Numbered from the stretch's first letter, positions 45,551 to 55,120 are shown. The stretch is DNA of 64,000 bases from Swaminathania salitolerans (GCF_007988945.1 NZ_BJVC01000001.1:558001-622000); one strand, 5' to 3'. The notes: generated by a model not told the origin, from the letters alone. Numbers and translations: made by a program.

Positions 45551-46966
45551 ATGCATGACGGCGACAATGCCGATCTTTTCGGCACGCATCCGGCAGGGAC
45601 CCGAAAGGAAGATACCCGCCGGAGACAGGCCGCAAGCCCCCGGCCGGAGCCGACCGGCCAGGCGCGCGGAATGCCGGATATGCCGGTCGCGCCGGCTGCG
45701 AACCGTCCTCTGGCAGACAGGTTGCGTCCGCAATCCCTGGACGATGTCGTCGGGCAGGAACATCTGCTCGGTCCGAGCGGGATGCTGCGACAGATGCTGG
45801 CGCGGCGGACCTTGCCGAGCCTCATTCTCTGGGGTGGTCCGGGATGCGGGAAGACGACCATCGCGCGCCTTCTCGCACGCGCCGCGACACTTCGTTTCGA
45901 GCAGATATCGGCGGTCTTTTCCGGCGTTGCGGATCTCAAGAAGGCGTTCGAAACCGCGGATCGCATCCAGAAGGAGACCGGCAGGGGAACCCTGCTGTTC
46001 GTCGACGAGATCCATCGCTTCAACAGGGCGCAACAGGACGGATTCCTGCCCTATGTCGAGCGCGGTACGGTGGTGCTGATCGGCGCCACCACCGAAAATC
46101 CGTCCTTCGCACTCAACGGGGCTCTGCTGTCCCGCTGTCAGGTTCTCGTTCTCAAACGTCTGGACGATGACGGGCTGGAGCGGCTCCTTCAGCGGGCCGA
46201 GGCGGAGGCAGGGCGTGCGCTTCCCCTCGACGAGGCTGCGCGTCTGTCCCTTCGTGCGATGGCCGATGGCGACGGGCGCTATCTCCTGAACCTCGTCGAG
46301 CAGGTGCAGGCCCTGCCGGGCGATTCGATCCTCGGTCCGGGCGATCTGGCTTCCGTGGTCGCGCGACGGGCCGCCCTGTACGACAAGGATCGGGAAGAAC
46401 ATTACAACCTGATATCGGCCCTGCACAAATCGTTGAGGGGGTCAGATCCCGATGCGGCACTGTACTGGTTCGCCCGCATCCTCGAGGGTGGTGAGGACCC
46501 GCGCTATATCGCCCGGCGACTGACCCGGTTCGCGGCGGAGGATGTGGGTATGGCGGATCCGGGCGCCCTGCCGCTCGCGACGGCAGCATGGGAGAGCTAC
46601 GAGCGTCTCGGCAGCCCGGAGGGCGAGCTGGCTCTGGCGCAGCTGGTGGTCCATCTCGCCACCGCGCCGAAATCGAATGCCGTCTATCGCGCCTATAACC
46701 AGGCGCGTCGTCTGGCCCGTGAAACCGGAAGCCTCGGTCCGCCGAATCATATCCGCAACGCCTCCACCCGGCTCATGAAGGAGATCGGATACGGCAAGGG
46801 TTATGAATATGACCATGACAGCGAGGAGGGGTTTTCGGGACAGAACTATTTCCCCGATGGCATGGAGCGCGTGAGCCTCTACCAGCCCACCGATCGCGGT
46901 CATGAGGGCGATCTCAGAAAAATTCTGGACAGGCGGGCCGCATTGCGGGCAAGCCGTCGACCATGA
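45551..46966 (+). CDS. rarA: Replication-associated recombination protein A (RarA/MgsA)
   Basis: AAA+ ATPase acting at stalled replication forks, related to clamp-loader subunits and eukaryotic WRNIP1. The 471 residues carry Walker A GGPGCGKTT (about residues 95-103), Walker B LLFVDEIHRF with Asp152-Glu153, sensor 1 IGATTENPSF, and the C-terminal MgsA region with ATAPKSNAVY and HIRNASTRLMKEIGYGKGY (in order). The first 50 residues are a poorly conserved Arg/Pro-rich extension. Its stop overlaps the pseudouridine synthase start (ATGA). It lies 98 bp after the large AsmA gene. Confidence 0.95.
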   Translation: MHDGDNADLFGTHPAGTRKEDTRRRQAASPRPEPTGQARGMPDMPVAPAANRPLADRLRPQSLDDVVGQEHLLGPSGMLRQMLARRTLPSLILWGGPGCGKTTIARLLARAATLRFEQISAVFSGVADLKKAFETADRIQKETGRGTLLFVDEIHRFNRAQQDGFLPYVERGTVVLIGATTENPSFALNGALLSRCQVLVLKRLDDDGLERLLQRAEAEAGRALPLDEAARLSLRAMADGDGRYLLNLVEQVQALPGDSILGPGDLASVVARRAALYDKDREEHYNLISALHKSLRGSDPDAALYWFARILEGGEDPRYIARRLTRFAAEDVGMADPGALPLATAAWESYERLGSPEGELALAQLVVHLATAPKSNAVYRAYNQARRLARETGSLGPPNHIRNASTRLMKEIGYGKGYEYDHDSEEGFSGQNYFPDGMERVSLYQPTDRGHEGDLRKILDRRAALRASRRP

Positions 46967-47958
46967 GTGTCACAACCCGAATTGTCAGCGAGGACGAGGC
47001 CGATATGCGCCTCGATCGCTGGTTTCGCCGCCATTTTCCCGATCTCACCCAGGGCGCGCTCCAGAAGCTCTGTCGCACGGGGCAGGTACGTCTGGATGGG
47101 GGGCGCGTTACCGGAGCGAGCCGTATCGCGCCCGGGCAGACGTTGCGCATACCGCCGCTGCCGGCAGCACAGGCGCAACAACCCCGCCGCCCCGATCCGC
47201 TCGATCCGCAGCTCGCGCGGGAGATCGAGCGGATGGTCGTCTATCGCGATGCCCATGTGATCGTGCTCGACAAGCCCTCTGGCCTTCCCACGCAGGGCGG
47301 ACCGGGGATTACCAAACATGTCGATATGATGCTCGACGGGCTTCGTGGCGAGGATGACGAGCGACCGCGTCTCGTCCACCGGATCGATCGCGATACGTCA
47401 GGGCTTCTGCTTCTCGCGCGCACGCCCGGCGTTGCTGCAAAGCTCGCGGCGGCGTTCCGTGGGCGCGATGTCGAGAAGACGTATTGGGCCGTCGTGGTCG
47501 GACGCCCCATGCCGGGATCGGGCGTGATCGACCAGCCTCTGGCAAAGCTCGGCGCCGGGAATGGTGCGCTCATGATCGCGGCAACGCGCGATGACGAGGA
47601 CGCCGTGGTTGCCAAGACCGATTACGAGGTCGTCGATGCGGCGGGGAAGAAACTTTCCTGGCTTTCGCTCAAGCCGCTGACCGGGCGTACGCACCAGCTT
47701 CGCGTTCATTGCGAAACCCTCGGTACGCCGATTCTTGGCGACCCGAAATATGGCGGCAAGGCAGCCCATCCGGAAGGCTTCACGGACAGGCTGCATCTGC
47801 ACGCGCGCATGCTCGATTTTCCGCATCCTGCAGGTGGCCGCCTGTGTGTGGCGGCACCGCTGCCCCCGCATATGCGCGCAACCTTCCGCGATCTCGGATT
47901 TACGGCGGGAGACACGCCGGCACCGAAGCGGAGCGGGCAGAAAGGAAACCGGAAATGA
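46963..47958 (+). CDS. rluC: RluA-family 23S rRNA pseudouridine synthase
   Basis: Isomerises specific uridines to pseudouridine in rRNA. The 331 residues have an N-terminal S4 RNA-binding domain (MRLDRWFRRHFPDLTQGALQ, in order) and the catalytic domain with the RluA motif RLVHRIDRDTSGLLLLAR, catalytic Asp142. LKPLTGRTHQLRVHCETLGTPILGD is the family late motif (about residues 225-250). The presence of the S4 domain fits RluC or RluD; RluC is assigned on likelihood and is not proven. It overlaps rarA (ATGA) and the next gene (ATGA), so all three are coupled. Confidence 0.9.
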   Translation: MSVTTRIVSEDEADMRLDRWFRRHFPDLTQGALQKLCRTGQVRLDGGRVTGASRIAPGQTLRIPPLPAAQAQQPRRPDPLDPQLAREIERMVVYRDAHVIVLDKPSGLPTQGGPGITKHVDMMLDGLRGEDDERPRLVHRIDRDTSGLLLLARTPGVAAKLAAAFRGRDVEKTYWAVVVGRPMPGSGVIDQPLAKLGAGNGALMIAATRDDEDAVVAKTDYEVVDAAGKKLSWLSLKPLTGRTHQLRVHCETLGTPILGDPKYGGKAAHPEGFTDRLHLHARMLDFPHPAGGRLCVAAPLPPHMRATFRDLGFTAGDTPAPKRSGQKGNRK

Positions 47959-50594
47959 GGCGATTTCTCATCGTTCTGATCGTTTTTCTCGTCCTCGTTA
48001 CAGGGGCTGCGGTTGCGACCGATATCCTGATCGATCGATCGAATCTTCGTCAGTCGGTGATCGCCGCAGTAAGGCGGCAGAGCGGGCGCGAACTGACGAT
48101 GAGCCGGTTCTCCGTTCAGGTTCTGCCCTGGCCGGGTTTCAGTGCGCGCAACGTCACGCTGACAGATCCGGATGGCGTGACGCCCATGCTCGAGGCGCGG
48201 GATGTCCGCGCCTCTCTGGCACTTCTTCCGCTCCTGTGGCGGGAGATCCGTCTGGAAAATCTCCGGATCGTCCAGGGATCCATCGCCCTGAGGCGGGAGA
48301 GACAGGGCGAGGCGAACTGGGTGTTCCATCCGGTATCCCCTGCGCCCGGGAAAGAGAAAGGGACGGCCGGTCGCTCCGCCCATCCCCAGGCCCGCTGGGG
48401 GCTGCGGATCGGCTCTGTGCGGCTGGACAGAGCGCATCTGTCGCTCGATGACCGCGTCGCGCATCGCAGCGGGGCTGTCGATATCGATCATGCCGAATTC
48501 GACGGTCTCGCCTCGAGCGCACCGTATCTCGATATTCACGGCCATCGCGGGGGAGAGGATCCGGATGCGGTGCCGTTCCGGCTCAACGGCCATATCGGGC
48601 CGCTCTCCCTGCTCACGGGAGCCAATCCTCCTTGGGCGCTGAGCCTCGGCGCAACGCTCGGACGGGACAAGGACAAGCAGGACTGGCTGAATTTCGATGG
48701 GCAGATTACCGATACGCGTCATCTGCGCGGTTTTTCCGGAGTCCTGCGCGGCGAGATCGCTGCCCTGACGGATCTGGAGCGTCTTTTCCCCCATGCGGCT
48801 CTGCCCGATATCCGCGGTCTGGGAGGAGAAATCGGCCTTTACGATGCCGATACAGGGACGGGGACCGATGACCGGGGAGCGGTCAGCCACGATGTTTCAG
48901 GGCGCGACAGCGCAACGGGCGATGTGAGGCAGTGGCTGTCCCGCCTCGGGGTCAATCACGTGCATCTTCATGCGGGTTCGGCCCCGCCTGTCAGGGGCGT
49001 TGCGGCGAAGGATGTCCATATCGACGCGGACACGCTTTCCTCGGCATTTGCAGTCAGTGCAACGCTCTCCGGCGAGGGCATTTTCCCCGGGGCGCAATCG
49101 CTCGCTATGCAGGGCACCTTCGGAACGCTGGCCCAGGCCAATACCGCCTGGCAAACCGCTCTGCAGCAAGGCCTCGATGTCGACGTCACTCTTCGCGACG
49201 CGGCGATGGCCGGCCTTTCCTCCGGGCTGAAACTGCAGATCGGCGGTCACGTCTCCGCCGCCGGAAGCTCTCTGAGGCTGGAAGGGGAGGCGGCGAGCCT
49301 GCCGGTCCGTGCGGCAACATTCCATGATCTGTCGCTCTCGGCCGCTCTGACCCGGGAGGCGGACAGTATGCTCCGGATACGCGATGCCGAGCTGAAAAGT
49401 CATGAAGTCGGGGCGCATCTTACGGGCGTCGCATCGCGCCCCGATTTCTCGGATTTCCAGGGATCGCTCCAGTTCGACCATCTGGATCTCGATGCGCTCG
49501 ACGGGCTCTGGCATGGAGGAAACGGAACCGCCCGGAGAGACGCGCAGGACTCCCCCCGGGGCGCTCCGCAGGCTGCGATACCGCCCCTCCCGGGGGGACT
49601 TGCCAAAGCGGTGACGGGCACGATGAAGGGCGCGGCTCCGGGCGGGGGGACGCCTCCACGCGACACGGCCACGGACAATGCGCCGGGAACGGAACGGGGA
49701 CCGGTCCCCGCCCGTCATGCCCATGTCTCGTCCTGGTTGAAGCGGGCGGCAGCCCGGCTGGTTATCGGTGCTGACAGCATTCACGTCTACTCGGTCGATT
49801 ACACCGGGGTGAAGGCATACCTCGTCGCCGATCCGGGTGTTGTCGTTCTCGATCGTGTTTCTGCGAAAGGGCCGGTCACGGCCAGGGGCGGCGATACCGC
49901 GCTTTCCGGCACATTGCGCTACGATCTGACAGGTGCGGTCCCCAGACTGTCCGTCGCATTCTCGCCTTTCCTTTTCCCTTCGGGTCTCGCCCAGTCGCTT
50001 CTCGGTCTGCCCGGTTATTTCGAAGGCCCGCTCATGCTGGTGGGTGAGCTCACGGCGACCGGAGAGTCGTCTCATGCATTGCGGGATTCCCTGAGCGGTC
50101 ATATCGGCCTGTCTATGGTGGGGGGACAAATAGAGGCAAAAGCCATAGCTCCCTATCTCGGCAACCAGGCCGGTGCGCTGCTCTCCCACGGCCATCTCCC
50201 GGTGCGCTGTTTCGGCGTGCGCGCCGTTATTGCGGGGGGAAGCAGCCGGATCGATCCGATCGGTCTCGAGGCCGGACCGCTGAGTCTCGCCGGGAGCGGC
50301 ACCTATTCGCTGAAAACGCAGGCCCTCGATCTGCATCTCATGCCCCGCATCGGCTTCGGTGGCACGGGTGCTTCGACGGCGATCGCTGTCGAGGGAACGC
50401 TCGAGCGCCCATCGGTGCATCAGGCTGCGAATGGCGATGGCCGGTTCGAGATCACGATAGGAGGAGCGACGCAGGACCCTTGTCCCGCACTCCTCGGCAC
50501 CACGCGGGAAGGACATGAGGGCGCGGCCCCGGCGGAGAGGAAGAAACACATGCAGGCTTCGGATCTGCTTCATGGATTGGGAATATTGCATTGA
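47955..50594 (+). CDS. AsmA family protein
   Basis: An 879-residue envelope protein of the AsmA group. A single N-terminal membrane helix (MRRFLIVLIVFLVLVTGAAV) is followed by the AsmA N-terminal domain (RQSGRELTMSRFSVQVLPWPG, in order; ARNVTLTDPDGVTPMLEARDVRASLALLPLLW-type strands, residues about 54-95). The C-terminal AsmA_2 region contains GPLMLVGELTATGESSH and DSLSGHIGLSMVGGQIEAKAI (in order). A Gly/Ala/Pro-rich low-complexity linker lies at about residues 515-590. Presumed role in outer-membrane assembly or lipid transport. It starts by ATGA overlap with the pseudouridine synthase gene and ends by TTGA overlap with atp12. Confidence 0.88.
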   Translation: MRRFLIVLIVFLVLVTGAAVATDILIDRSNLRQSVIAAVRRQSGRELTMSRFSVQVLPWPGFSARNVTLTDPDGVTPMLEARDVRASLALLPLLWREIRLENLRIVQGSIALRRERQGEANWVFHPVSPAPGKEKGTAGRSAHPQARWGLRIGSVRLDRAHLSLDDRVAHRSGAVDIDHAEFDGLASSAPYLDIHGHRGGEDPDAVPFRLNGHIGPLSLLTGANPPWALSLGATLGRDKDKQDWLNFDGQITDTRHLRGFSGVLRGEIAALTDLERLFPHAALPDIRGLGGEIGLYDADTGTGTDDRGAVSHDVSGRDSATGDVRQWLSRLGVNHVHLHAGSAPPVRGVAAKDVHIDADTLSSAFAVSATLSGEGIFPGAQSLAMQGTFGTLAQANTAWQTALQQGLDVDVTLRDAAMAGLSSGLKLQIGGHVSAAGSSLRLEGEAASLPVRAATFHDLSLSAALTREADSMLRIRDAELKSHEVGAHLTGVASRPDFSDFQGSLQFDHLDLDALDGLWHGGNGTARRDAQDSPRGAPQAAIPPLPGGLAKAVTGTMKGAAPGGGTPPRDTATDNAPGTERGPVPARHAHVSSWLKRAAARLVIGADSIHVYSVDYTGVKAYLVADPGVVVLDRVSAKGPVTARGGDTALSGTLRYDLTGAVPRLSVAFSPFLFPSGLAQSLLGLPGYFEGPLMLVGELTATGESSHALRDSLSGHIGLSMVGGQIEAKAIAPYLGNQAGALLSHGHLPVRCFGVRAVIAGGSSRIDPIGLEAGPLSLAGSGTYSLKTQALDLHLMPRIGFGGTGASTAIAVEGTLERPSVHQAANGDGRFEITIGGATQDPCPALLGTTREGHEGAAPAERKKHMQASDLLHGLGILH

Positions 50595-51322
50595 CCCGCC
50601 CGGCTTCACGTTTCTGGGACACGGTCACGGTCGCCCGCGATCCGGAGGATGGCCTCTTTCGCGTGCGGCTCGATGGCAGGCCGTTCCGTCTTCCGGGCGG
50701 TACGGAACTCGCCGTTGCGACAGAGGGGCTCGCCGAGGCCATCGCCAGGGAGTGGGATCGTATTCCGAAAAATGCGGCGTTCCGGAGTGCGGATCTCGGG
50801 CTTACCCAGATGGTCGGCACGCAGATCGAGCGGGTGGCATCGGACAGAGACCAGATCATCGGTGGATTATGCGCGTTCGGAGAGAGCGATCTGCTCTGCT
50901 ATCGTGCCACCGGTGCGCTGGGGCGGATGCAGGACGAGGTCTTCGATCCGGTGCTCGACGCCTTTGCCGCACGTTACGGAATTCGACCGCCTGTGACGCG
51001 GAGCATGATGCCCGTTGCGATCGATCCTGCGCTCGCGGCCGCTTTTGCCGGAGCGCTCCGCAAGGCGGACGATGCGGAGCTGGCTGCGGCCTCCGTTCTG
51101 GCGCCCGCAACGGGGAGCCTCATCCTCGCCCTAGGCCTTGTCGAGGGGTGGGTTGCCCCTGAGGCAGCGTGCGCGATGGCAAGCCTCGAGGAGCGATACC
51201 AGATGAAGGAATGGGGTGAGGACGAGGCCTTGCTGGACGAGATCGCCCGGCAGGATGCCGACATACGCACGGCAATGCGTTTTCTTGCCCTCTCCCGTGG
51301 AGGAGCCTCAACTGTCGCATGA
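50591..51322 (+). CDS. ATP12 family F1-ATPase assembly chaperone
   Basis: ATP12 proteins of alphaproteobacteria and mitochondria assist assembly of the F1 alpha subunit. The 243 residues show the family features: SRFWDTVTVARDPEDGLFRV, LDGRPFRLPGGTELAVATEG (in order), AIAREWDRI, ESDLLCYRA and the late GSLILALGLVEGWVAPEAAC (in order) and MASLEERYQMKEWGED. It starts with TTG at 50591, overlapping the AsmA stop (TTGA), and no better ATG exists in frame near the start of homology. It is the last gene of the AsmA-rarA-rluC-AsmA-atp12 series. Confidence 0.92.
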   Translation: MTRPASRFWDTVTVARDPEDGLFRVRLDGRPFRLPGGTELAVATEGLAEAIAREWDRIPKNAAFRSADLGLTQMVGTQIERVASDRDQIIGGLCAFGESDLLCYRATGALGRMQDEVFDPVLDAFAARYGIRPPVTRSMMPVAIDPALAAAFAGALRKADDAELAAASVLAPATGSLILALGLVEGWVAPEAACAMASLEERYQMKEWGEDEALLDEIARQDADIRTAMRFLALSRGGASTVA

Positions 51323-51452
51323 TTTCGCCATGATTGCGGTCTAGTGAGACACGGAGGTCATCACATTCGGTGACCATTGGTTACTCGACCCGCGATAGCG
51401 CCGGGCGCTAAGCGATGACAAGTAATCGGATGAACTCGTGTAAGGATGAAAT

Positions 51453-51626
51453 ATGTCTTCTCACGTCCATGGCATCATGCAGGATGGCAAGATCGCAAAG
51501 ACACTGATCCGTCGCATGCCACTCAAGGACCGCTCTGTGCATTTCGTGGCACGATGTGTCCAGAATGTCTGGTTGCTGCTGGCGGCAACACCCGTGATCG
51601 TCGTTATCTGCGCGATCAAGGGGTAA
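51453..51626 (+). CDS. Small 57-residue single-helix membrane protein
   Basis: An open frame with a basic N-terminal half (SHVHGIMQDGKIAKTLIRRM, PLKDRSVHFVARCVQ) and a hydrophobic helix (NVWLLLAATPVIVVICAIKG) at the end. GTAAGGAT lies 6-8 bases before the ATG. An overlapping open frame of 86 codons in another phase starts at 51446, but its ATG is too close to the ribosome binding site and its product is Arg/Gly/Pro-rich without pattern. The gene is followed directly by a hairpin (AGGGGCT TGC AGCCCCT, 51644-51660). No family is recognised. Confidence 0.6.
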   Translation: MSSHVHGIMQDGKIAKTLIRRMPLKDRSVHFVARCVQNVWLLLAATPVIVVICAIKG

Positions 51627-51704
51627 GTCCTGCGTTCCGAGGGAGGGGCTTGCAGCCCCTTCTCCTATCGGAAAGATCCGGTCTCACAGGTGACCCGATC
51701 CGAT

Positions 51705-51731
51705 AAAAGCCGGGCAGATCCTGGCTTTTTC
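51705..51731. terminator. Bidirectional terminator between the 57-residue gene and ispDF
   Basis: AAAAGCCGGGCAGATCCTGGCTTTTT: stem AGCCGGG/CCTGGCT with one G-T pair, an A-run on one side and a T-run on the other. It can end transcripts from both converging genes. Confidence 0.8.
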
Positions 51732-51744
51732 TATATACGCTGCC

Positions 51745-52902
51745 TCAAGGCAGCAGGACGGTAGCGACCGCCGTAGCGGCAATGCCTTCCTCACGTCCCG
51801 TGAAGCCCAGCCGTTCCGAGGTCGTCGCCTTCACCGAAATACGGTCGATCTCGACCTGCAGCAACGATGCCAGGCGCTCGCGCATGGCCTGGGCGTGCGG
51901 GCCGATCTTCGGACGCTCGCAGATCAGGGTGACATCGGCATTGATGAGCATGCCACCGCGCTGACGGATGCGCTCTCCGGCATGGACCAGAAAACGGGCG
52001 GAATCCATATCTTTCCACTCATTGTCGCTCGGGGGAAAATGCCGCCCGATATCGCCCTCTGCAAGCGCGCCATATATGGCGTCGCACAAGGTATGGATGC
52101 CGACATCGGCATCGGAGTGACCGGCCAGCCCGCGATCGTGGGGAATCGTGATGCCGCAGAGAATCAGGGGGCGTCCGGCCTCGAAGGCGTGAACGTCATA
52201 TCCAAGTCCCGTGCGTGGCAGGGGCATCGAGCCGAGCAGTCTTTCGAGACGCACGAGATCCTCCGGAAGGGTCAGTTTGATATTGTCCTCGGCGCCTCTC
52301 ACGAGAGCCACCGGATGACCGGCCTGCTCGAGAAGGGCGGCGTCATCCGTGACCGGCCCCTCGTGATCGCGATGAAGGGCGAGCAGAAGCGGGAAATGAA
52401 AGCCCTGAGGGGTCTGGGCCCGGTAGAGCGAATCGCGTGAGACGGTCGATTCGATCAGCCCGTCACGTGCGCGCTTGAGCGTATCTGCGACGGGTACCGC
52501 CGGGATCGCTCCCGGCTGCGCCTTCAGGGCTTCGATCACGTTCGTGATGACCTCTGCAGGCACGTAAGGCCGCGCACCGTCATGCACCAGAACCAGATCG
52601 GGCGGTTCGGGGAGCTGCGCGAGCGCTTCCAGACCGGCGCGGACGCTGTCCTGTCGCTCCCGTCCGCCGGCGACAGGCGCGAGACACGCCATACCCTCGA
52701 GCGCCTCCACGAGCCGCGGATCGTCGCCGACCGGCTGTACGACGCTGACATGACCGCAAAGCGCTTCGGCGGCATGTCTGATGACTGGCTTGCCGCCGAG
52801 CAGGATATACTGCTTCGGAAGCGCGTCAGGGGCGGAGAGAGGGCTGGCATCGGCGAAGCGGCGACCCGAACCGGCAGCGAGAAGAATGGCAGCAATACGC
52901 AT
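51745..52902 (-). CDS. ispDF: Bifunctional IspD/IspF enzyme of the MEP isoprenoid pathway
   Basis: The N-terminal IspD part makes CDP-methylerythritol and the C-terminal IspF part cyclises its phosphorylated product to MEcPP. In the 385-residue protein IspD covers about 1-230 ([38 protein letters not shown]). IspF covers about 235-385 ([19 protein letters not shown] with the metal-binding Asp and His, then [20 protein letters not shown] and the ending [18 protein letters not shown], all in order). The fusion is common in alphaproteobacteria. I chose the ATG at 52902, the usual IspD start; a TTG ten codons upstream is less likely. Confidence 0.95.
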   Translation of the reverse strand: MRIAAILLAAGSGRRFADASPLSAPDALPKQYILLGGKPVIRHAAEALCGHVSVVQPVGDDPRLVEALEGMACLAPVAGGRERQDSVRAGLEALAQLPEPPDLVLVHDGARPYVPAEVITNVIEALKAQPGAIPAVPVADTLKRARDGLIESTVSRDSLYRAQTPQGFHFPLLLALHRDHEGPVTDDAALLEQAGHPVALVRGAEDNIKLTLPEDLVRLERLLGSMPLPRTGLGYDVHAFEAGRPLILCGITIPHDRGLAGHSDADVGIHTLCDAIYGALAEGDIGRHFPPSDNEWKDMDSARFLVHAGERIRQRGGMLINADVTLICERPKIGPHAQAMRERLASLLQVEIDRISVKATTSERLGFTGREEGIAATAVATVLLP

Positions 52903-53025
52903 GATGGTCAGGGAATGCGGATTTGCGGGCAAGGCGTCAAGCCCAAGAACGACGTCCCGACCGCCACATGACGGCCGGGAAGGGCGAGCGACCGGGGATC
53001 GCTGCAGGGAGCGACCGGTTCGGTC

Positions 53026-54429
53026 TCAGCGTCCGATATCGCGCAGGCGGACGCCCCTGTTGAGCTTCTGCTCGAGGGATTCGAGCGAGACGCCCCGGGT
53101 CTCGGGCACGAAGGCGAGGGTGACGAGAATGAAGGCCGCGTTCAGAGCCGCGTAGAGCCAGAAGGTATGCGAGGCGCCGAGTGTGCCGAGCAGGGTGAGA
53201 AAGGTCATGCCCACGACCCAGTTGGCGACCCAGTTCGTCACGGTTGAGCAGGTGATCCCGAAATCGCGGCCCTGGAGCGGCTGTACCTCGGCGCAGAGAA
53301 CCCAGATCAGCGGTCCGGCGGAGAAGGCGAAGCCGGTGATGAAAAGCAGCAGCACCGCGACGGCGAGATAATGCATCATGACGCTGGATCCGGCACCGAA
53401 TGACAGCAGCACGGCCAGGGCGCCCATGCCGGTTGCCATGATGATGAATCCTGCGATCAGCATCGGGCGACGGCCCCAGCGATCGACGAAGCTGATGGCG
53501 ATGAAGGTTGCGAGCATGTTCACGAGACCGACGACGGCCGTGCCCCACATCTGTCCGTCCTGCCCGAAGCCTGCGACCTCGAAGATGCGCGGTGCGTAAT
53601 ACATCACGACATTGATGCCGGTGAGCTGCTGAACGATCTGCAGGCCGATGCCAAGCATCACGGAGCGGCGGAAATTGGGGTTTTCGCGGAACATGGCGAG
53701 GCCGCGCTGCTTGTGATCGAGGCTGCCCTCGATCTCGCGGATCTCTGCCTCGGCGGCGTTGCGCGAGGGGCGCAATGCGGCGAGGGTCTCGAGCGCCTCG
53801 TCCGGACGGCCCCGCAGCATGAGCCAGCGCGGGCTATCGGGCAGAAAGAGCGATCCGATCAGGAAGACGGCCCCCGGAATGGCGACGATCCCGAGCATCC
53901 AGCGCCAGGCGCCGGAGTAGGAGAAGAGCGCGTCCGAAATGAAGGCAAGCAGGATGCCGATGGTGATCATGAGCTGATACACCGAGATCAGCCCGCCGCG
54001 ATGCTGCTCGTCGGCCACTTCCGAGATATAGAGCGGGGCGACGAAGCTTGCGATGCCGATGGCGAGGCCGAGCAGGGCGCGTGCGACGACGAGCACCGCG
54101 ACCGACTGGGCGATGACACAGAACAAAGCGCCGAGCATGAAGAGGATCGCGCTGAGCACGAGCGCCTTCTTGCGCCCGAAGCGGAAGGAAAGCTGCCCGG
54201 CGAACAGCGCGCCGAGTGCCGCGCCGAGCATCATGGACGAGACGATCTGCTCCTGCTCAGCATCGCTCGCCTTGAATTCCTGCGCGATGAATTTGAGGGC
54301 GCCGGAGATCACCCCGATATCGAGGCCGAACATCAATCCGGCCACGGCGGCGAGCACGGCCGCCAGCATCATTTTTCCGACCAGCGGCATCTGCTTGTCG
54401 GGTTCGGTGCGCGTTGTAACGTTACTCAT
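53026..54429 (-). CDS. galP: Sugar porter family MFS transporter, galactose/proton symporter type
   Basis: Twelve-helix sugar:H+ symporter. The 467 residues have the sugar-porter signatures GLMFGLDIGVISGAL, the loop motif FRFGRKKALVLSA, the PESPRWL-type LPDSPRWLMLRGR, QIVQQLTGINVVMYYAPRIF (Q-L-S/T-G-I-N-x-x-x-Y-Y), VDRWGRRPML and the C-terminal PETRGVSLESLE. These match GalP/XylE-type carriers; the actual sugar is not certain. The gene starts the divergent 460-bp gap that leads into the AT-rich segment. Confidence 0.92.
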   Translation of the reverse strand: MSNVTTRTEPDKQMPLVGKMMLAAVLAAVAGLMFGLDIGVISGALKFIAQEFKASDAEQEQIVSSMMLGAALGALFAGQLSFRFGRKKALVLSAILFMLGALFCVIAQSVAVLVVARALLGLAIGIASFVAPLYISEVADEQHRGGLISVYQLMITIGILLAFISDALFSYSGAWRWMLGIVAIPGAVFLIGSLFLPDSPRWLMLRGRPDEALETLAALRPSRNAAEAEIREIEGSLDHKQRGLAMFRENPNFRRSVMLGIGLQIVQQLTGINVVMYYAPRIFEVAGFGQDGQMWGTAVVGLVNMLATFIAISFVDRWGRRPMLIAGFIIMATGMGALAVLLSFGAGSSVMMHYLAVAVLLLFITGFAFSAGPLIWVLCAEVQPLQGRDFGITCSTVTNWVANWVVGMTFLTLLGTLGASHTFWLYAALNAAFILVTLAFVPETRGVSLESLEQKLNRGVRLRDIGR

Positions 54430-54889
54430 GTCTCTGAGACCCTAGTCGATGACGCCCGGGCTCTTCTCACATGCGGAAAATCCCAAGCTGTTTGTGATCT
54501 TCGCGCATTTGTCACGTTATTTCAAAGCAATTCAAGCGTCCGGCTCGTGATCGTTCCCGAATACGACTTCGGCGCCACAGCACCACGGTTTGCCCGGGCC
54601 AGAGGCATGTGCCCGAGTGTTCGTTAATAAACCATAAAACGGAAAGAGTAAGGCTCACATAGTGAATGCAGGCATTCGCGCGTCGATGCAATTTCGACAA
54701 GAAAGACTGGAGTGAATATCAAGCAAAAAACAGAGAAATACATTGACGATTAGGCAAACATGACCGTGAACTAAATATAATGTATTACTCTTTCTTCTCG
54801 TTATTTGAATAAAGCATAATAACTCCTCGGTTTCCTGTGTCAGTATTTCTCCAGGCAATCCTGCTTGATTTGATCACTGGAGTAGTTCC
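54430..54889. other. 460-bp AT-rich divergent intergenic region
   Basis: Between galP and a small secreted-peptide gene. The part from about 54600 on is visibly AT-rich compared with the rest of the window. It contains a perfect TATAAT (54776-54781) and an inverted repeat GTTATT/AATAAC (54800-54823). No protein-coding frame is convincing. Confidence 0.55.
54776..54781 (+). promoter_or_regulatory. Candidate -10 box (TATAAT) for the secreted-peptide gene
   Basis: A perfect TATAAT about 110 bp before the peptide start. The -35 position (GGCAAA, 17-bp spacer) is weak; TTGACG lies too far away (27 bases). AT-rich surroundings make chance matches likelier. Confidence 0.35.
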
Positions 54890-55120
54890 ATGCAGCATTC
54901 TTCTCGTTCGAAACGGGCTCTCACGCTTGCGTTCTCGGCCGCCACTTTTCTCGCGACTTTTTCAGTCGGTCATGCTACTGGGGTCAACAGATCGGGCCTG
55001 CTTAAACTCGCCGAACCCGTACAGTCGCACCGGTTGCCCTATAATCCGGGGGAGGCACCGACTGGTAATCCCCATGCATGCACCTGGGGGTTCGACCCGA
55101 GATGTGGATCGATAGTGTAG
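54890..55120 (+). CDS. Small secreted polypeptide of unknown function
   Basis: A 76-residue product with a clean signal peptide: basic start (MQHSSRSKR), hydrophobic core (ALTLAFSAATFLATFSV) and likely cleavage after GHA. The mature part, about 48 residues, contains only two cysteines near the end (HACTWGFDPRCGSIV), spaced C-x7-C, and a Pro/Gly-rich stretch (LPYNPGEAPTGNP). TGGAG lies eight bases before the ATG. I know no family with this pattern. It is encoded 99 bp before, and on the same strand as, a large sensor diguanylate cyclase, in unusually AT-rich DNA. A ligand or accessory role for that sensor is possible but only inferred. Confidence 0.6.
   Translation: MQHSSRSKRALTLAFSAATFLATFSVGHATGVNRSGLLKLAEPVQSHRLPYNPGEAPTGNPHACTWGFDPRCGSIV

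Noticed and set aside
48897-50609. Minus-strand open frame of 570 codons antisense to the second AsmA gene
   Set aside because: Arg/Gly-rich shadow frame without ribosome binding site or motifs.
51446-51706. 86-codon open frame overlapping the 57-residue gene
   Set aside because: Its ATG sits on the ribosome binding site, and the product lacks any pattern, while the 57-codon frame has a clear membrane helix and correct spacing.
54890-55120. Lasso peptide, bacteriocin or other modified-peptide precursor
   Set aside because: There is a Sec-type signal peptide but no modification enzyme, protease or transporter gene nearby.
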